Positions 5,598 to 5,607 of a stretch of DNA of 5,607 nt are shown one piece after another. The DNA lies in the NCBI GenBank assembly GCA_964451605.1, contig CAYVJA010000108.1, positions 1-5,607 of the forward strand, written 5' to 3'. Source of the stretch: JAQVSH01 sp964451605 (GTDB lineage Bacteria > Bacteroidota > Bacteroidia > Bacteroidales > UBA4181). The stretch's first letter is position 1, and every line of letters begins with the position of its first letter. Under the pieces are notes generated by a model. The model did not search any database and was not told the origin of the DNA. It saw nothing but the letters and a program-made list of their open reading frames with translations. The position numbers and the translations under genes are program-made.

Positions 5598-5607
5598 AGC
5601 CGTTATA
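5587..5607 (+). CDS. start of a downstream gene, possibly a nucleotidyltransferase (partial)
   Basis: The seven codons from ATG 5587 to the window end translate as MITKAVI, with no stop. This resembles the opening strand of sugar-nucleotidyltransferases, which typically begin with a short lead-in then K-A-V-I-L-A-A-G. The position right after a sugar-1-kinase gene, 32 nt beyond its stop, fits an enzyme that turns sugar-1-phosphate into a nucleotide sugar. Seven residues cannot prove the family; the G-rich signature itself lies outside the window. Confidence 0.5.

Overview
The window reads as a piece of a Bacteroidota genome, most likely order Bacteroidales. The evidence is a UpxY-type NusG paralogue heading a polysaccharide-type operon, start codons without Shine-Dalgarno sequences, and two exact matches to the Bacteroidota -7 promoter box (TAnnTTTG) at sensible distances from genes. 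A run of exactly 10 Ns inside a gene shows that this is a scaffolded draft or metagenome assembly. No tRNA, rRNA, CRISPR array or transposase gene was seen.

Layout. Positions 1-284 carry no convincing gene. They hold a dense non-coding repeat cluster: three 21-nt near-perfect palindromes at exact 42-nt spacing, eight AGTGCT/AGCACT boxes, a 13-nt inverted repeat and a terminator-like hairpin. Next is a Tat-exported sugar-phosphate isomerase/epimerase-like TIM-barrel protein (285-1166, +). It converges, with only 3 nt between stop codons, on a two-gene minus-strand operon. That operon encodes a predicted lipoprotein of unknown family (1544-2476) and a small basic/coiled-coil protein (1170-1553) whose start overlaps the lipoprotein stop by 10 nt. 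A 164-nt divergent intergenic region (2477-2640) separates this operon from a metal-dependent amidohydrolase (2641-3882, +), whose ATG directly abuts a 26-nt hairpin.

From about 3985 onward the plus strand looks like the head of a surface-polysaccharide or nucleotide-sugar operon. A -7 promoter box is followed by a upxY-like antiterminator (4016-4522). After 17 nt comes a GHMP-family sugar kinase resembling glucuronokinase (4540-5554, interrupted by the N gap). Then come the first seven codons of another gene (5587 to the window end) that read like the start of a nucleotidyltransferase. In this model UpxY helps RNA polymerase read through the operon, the kinase makes a sugar-1-phosphate, and the downstream enzyme converts it to a nucleotide sugar. 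The kinase substrate and the downstream identity are inferences.

The most noteworthy observations are the 42/84-nt periodic palindrome cluster, the unassigned lipoprotein/coiled-coil pair, the hairpin on the amidohydrolase start, the 18-nt tandem repeat that duplicates the start site of the last gene, and the frame-breaking assembly gap. No clear new defence or mobile system is visible.
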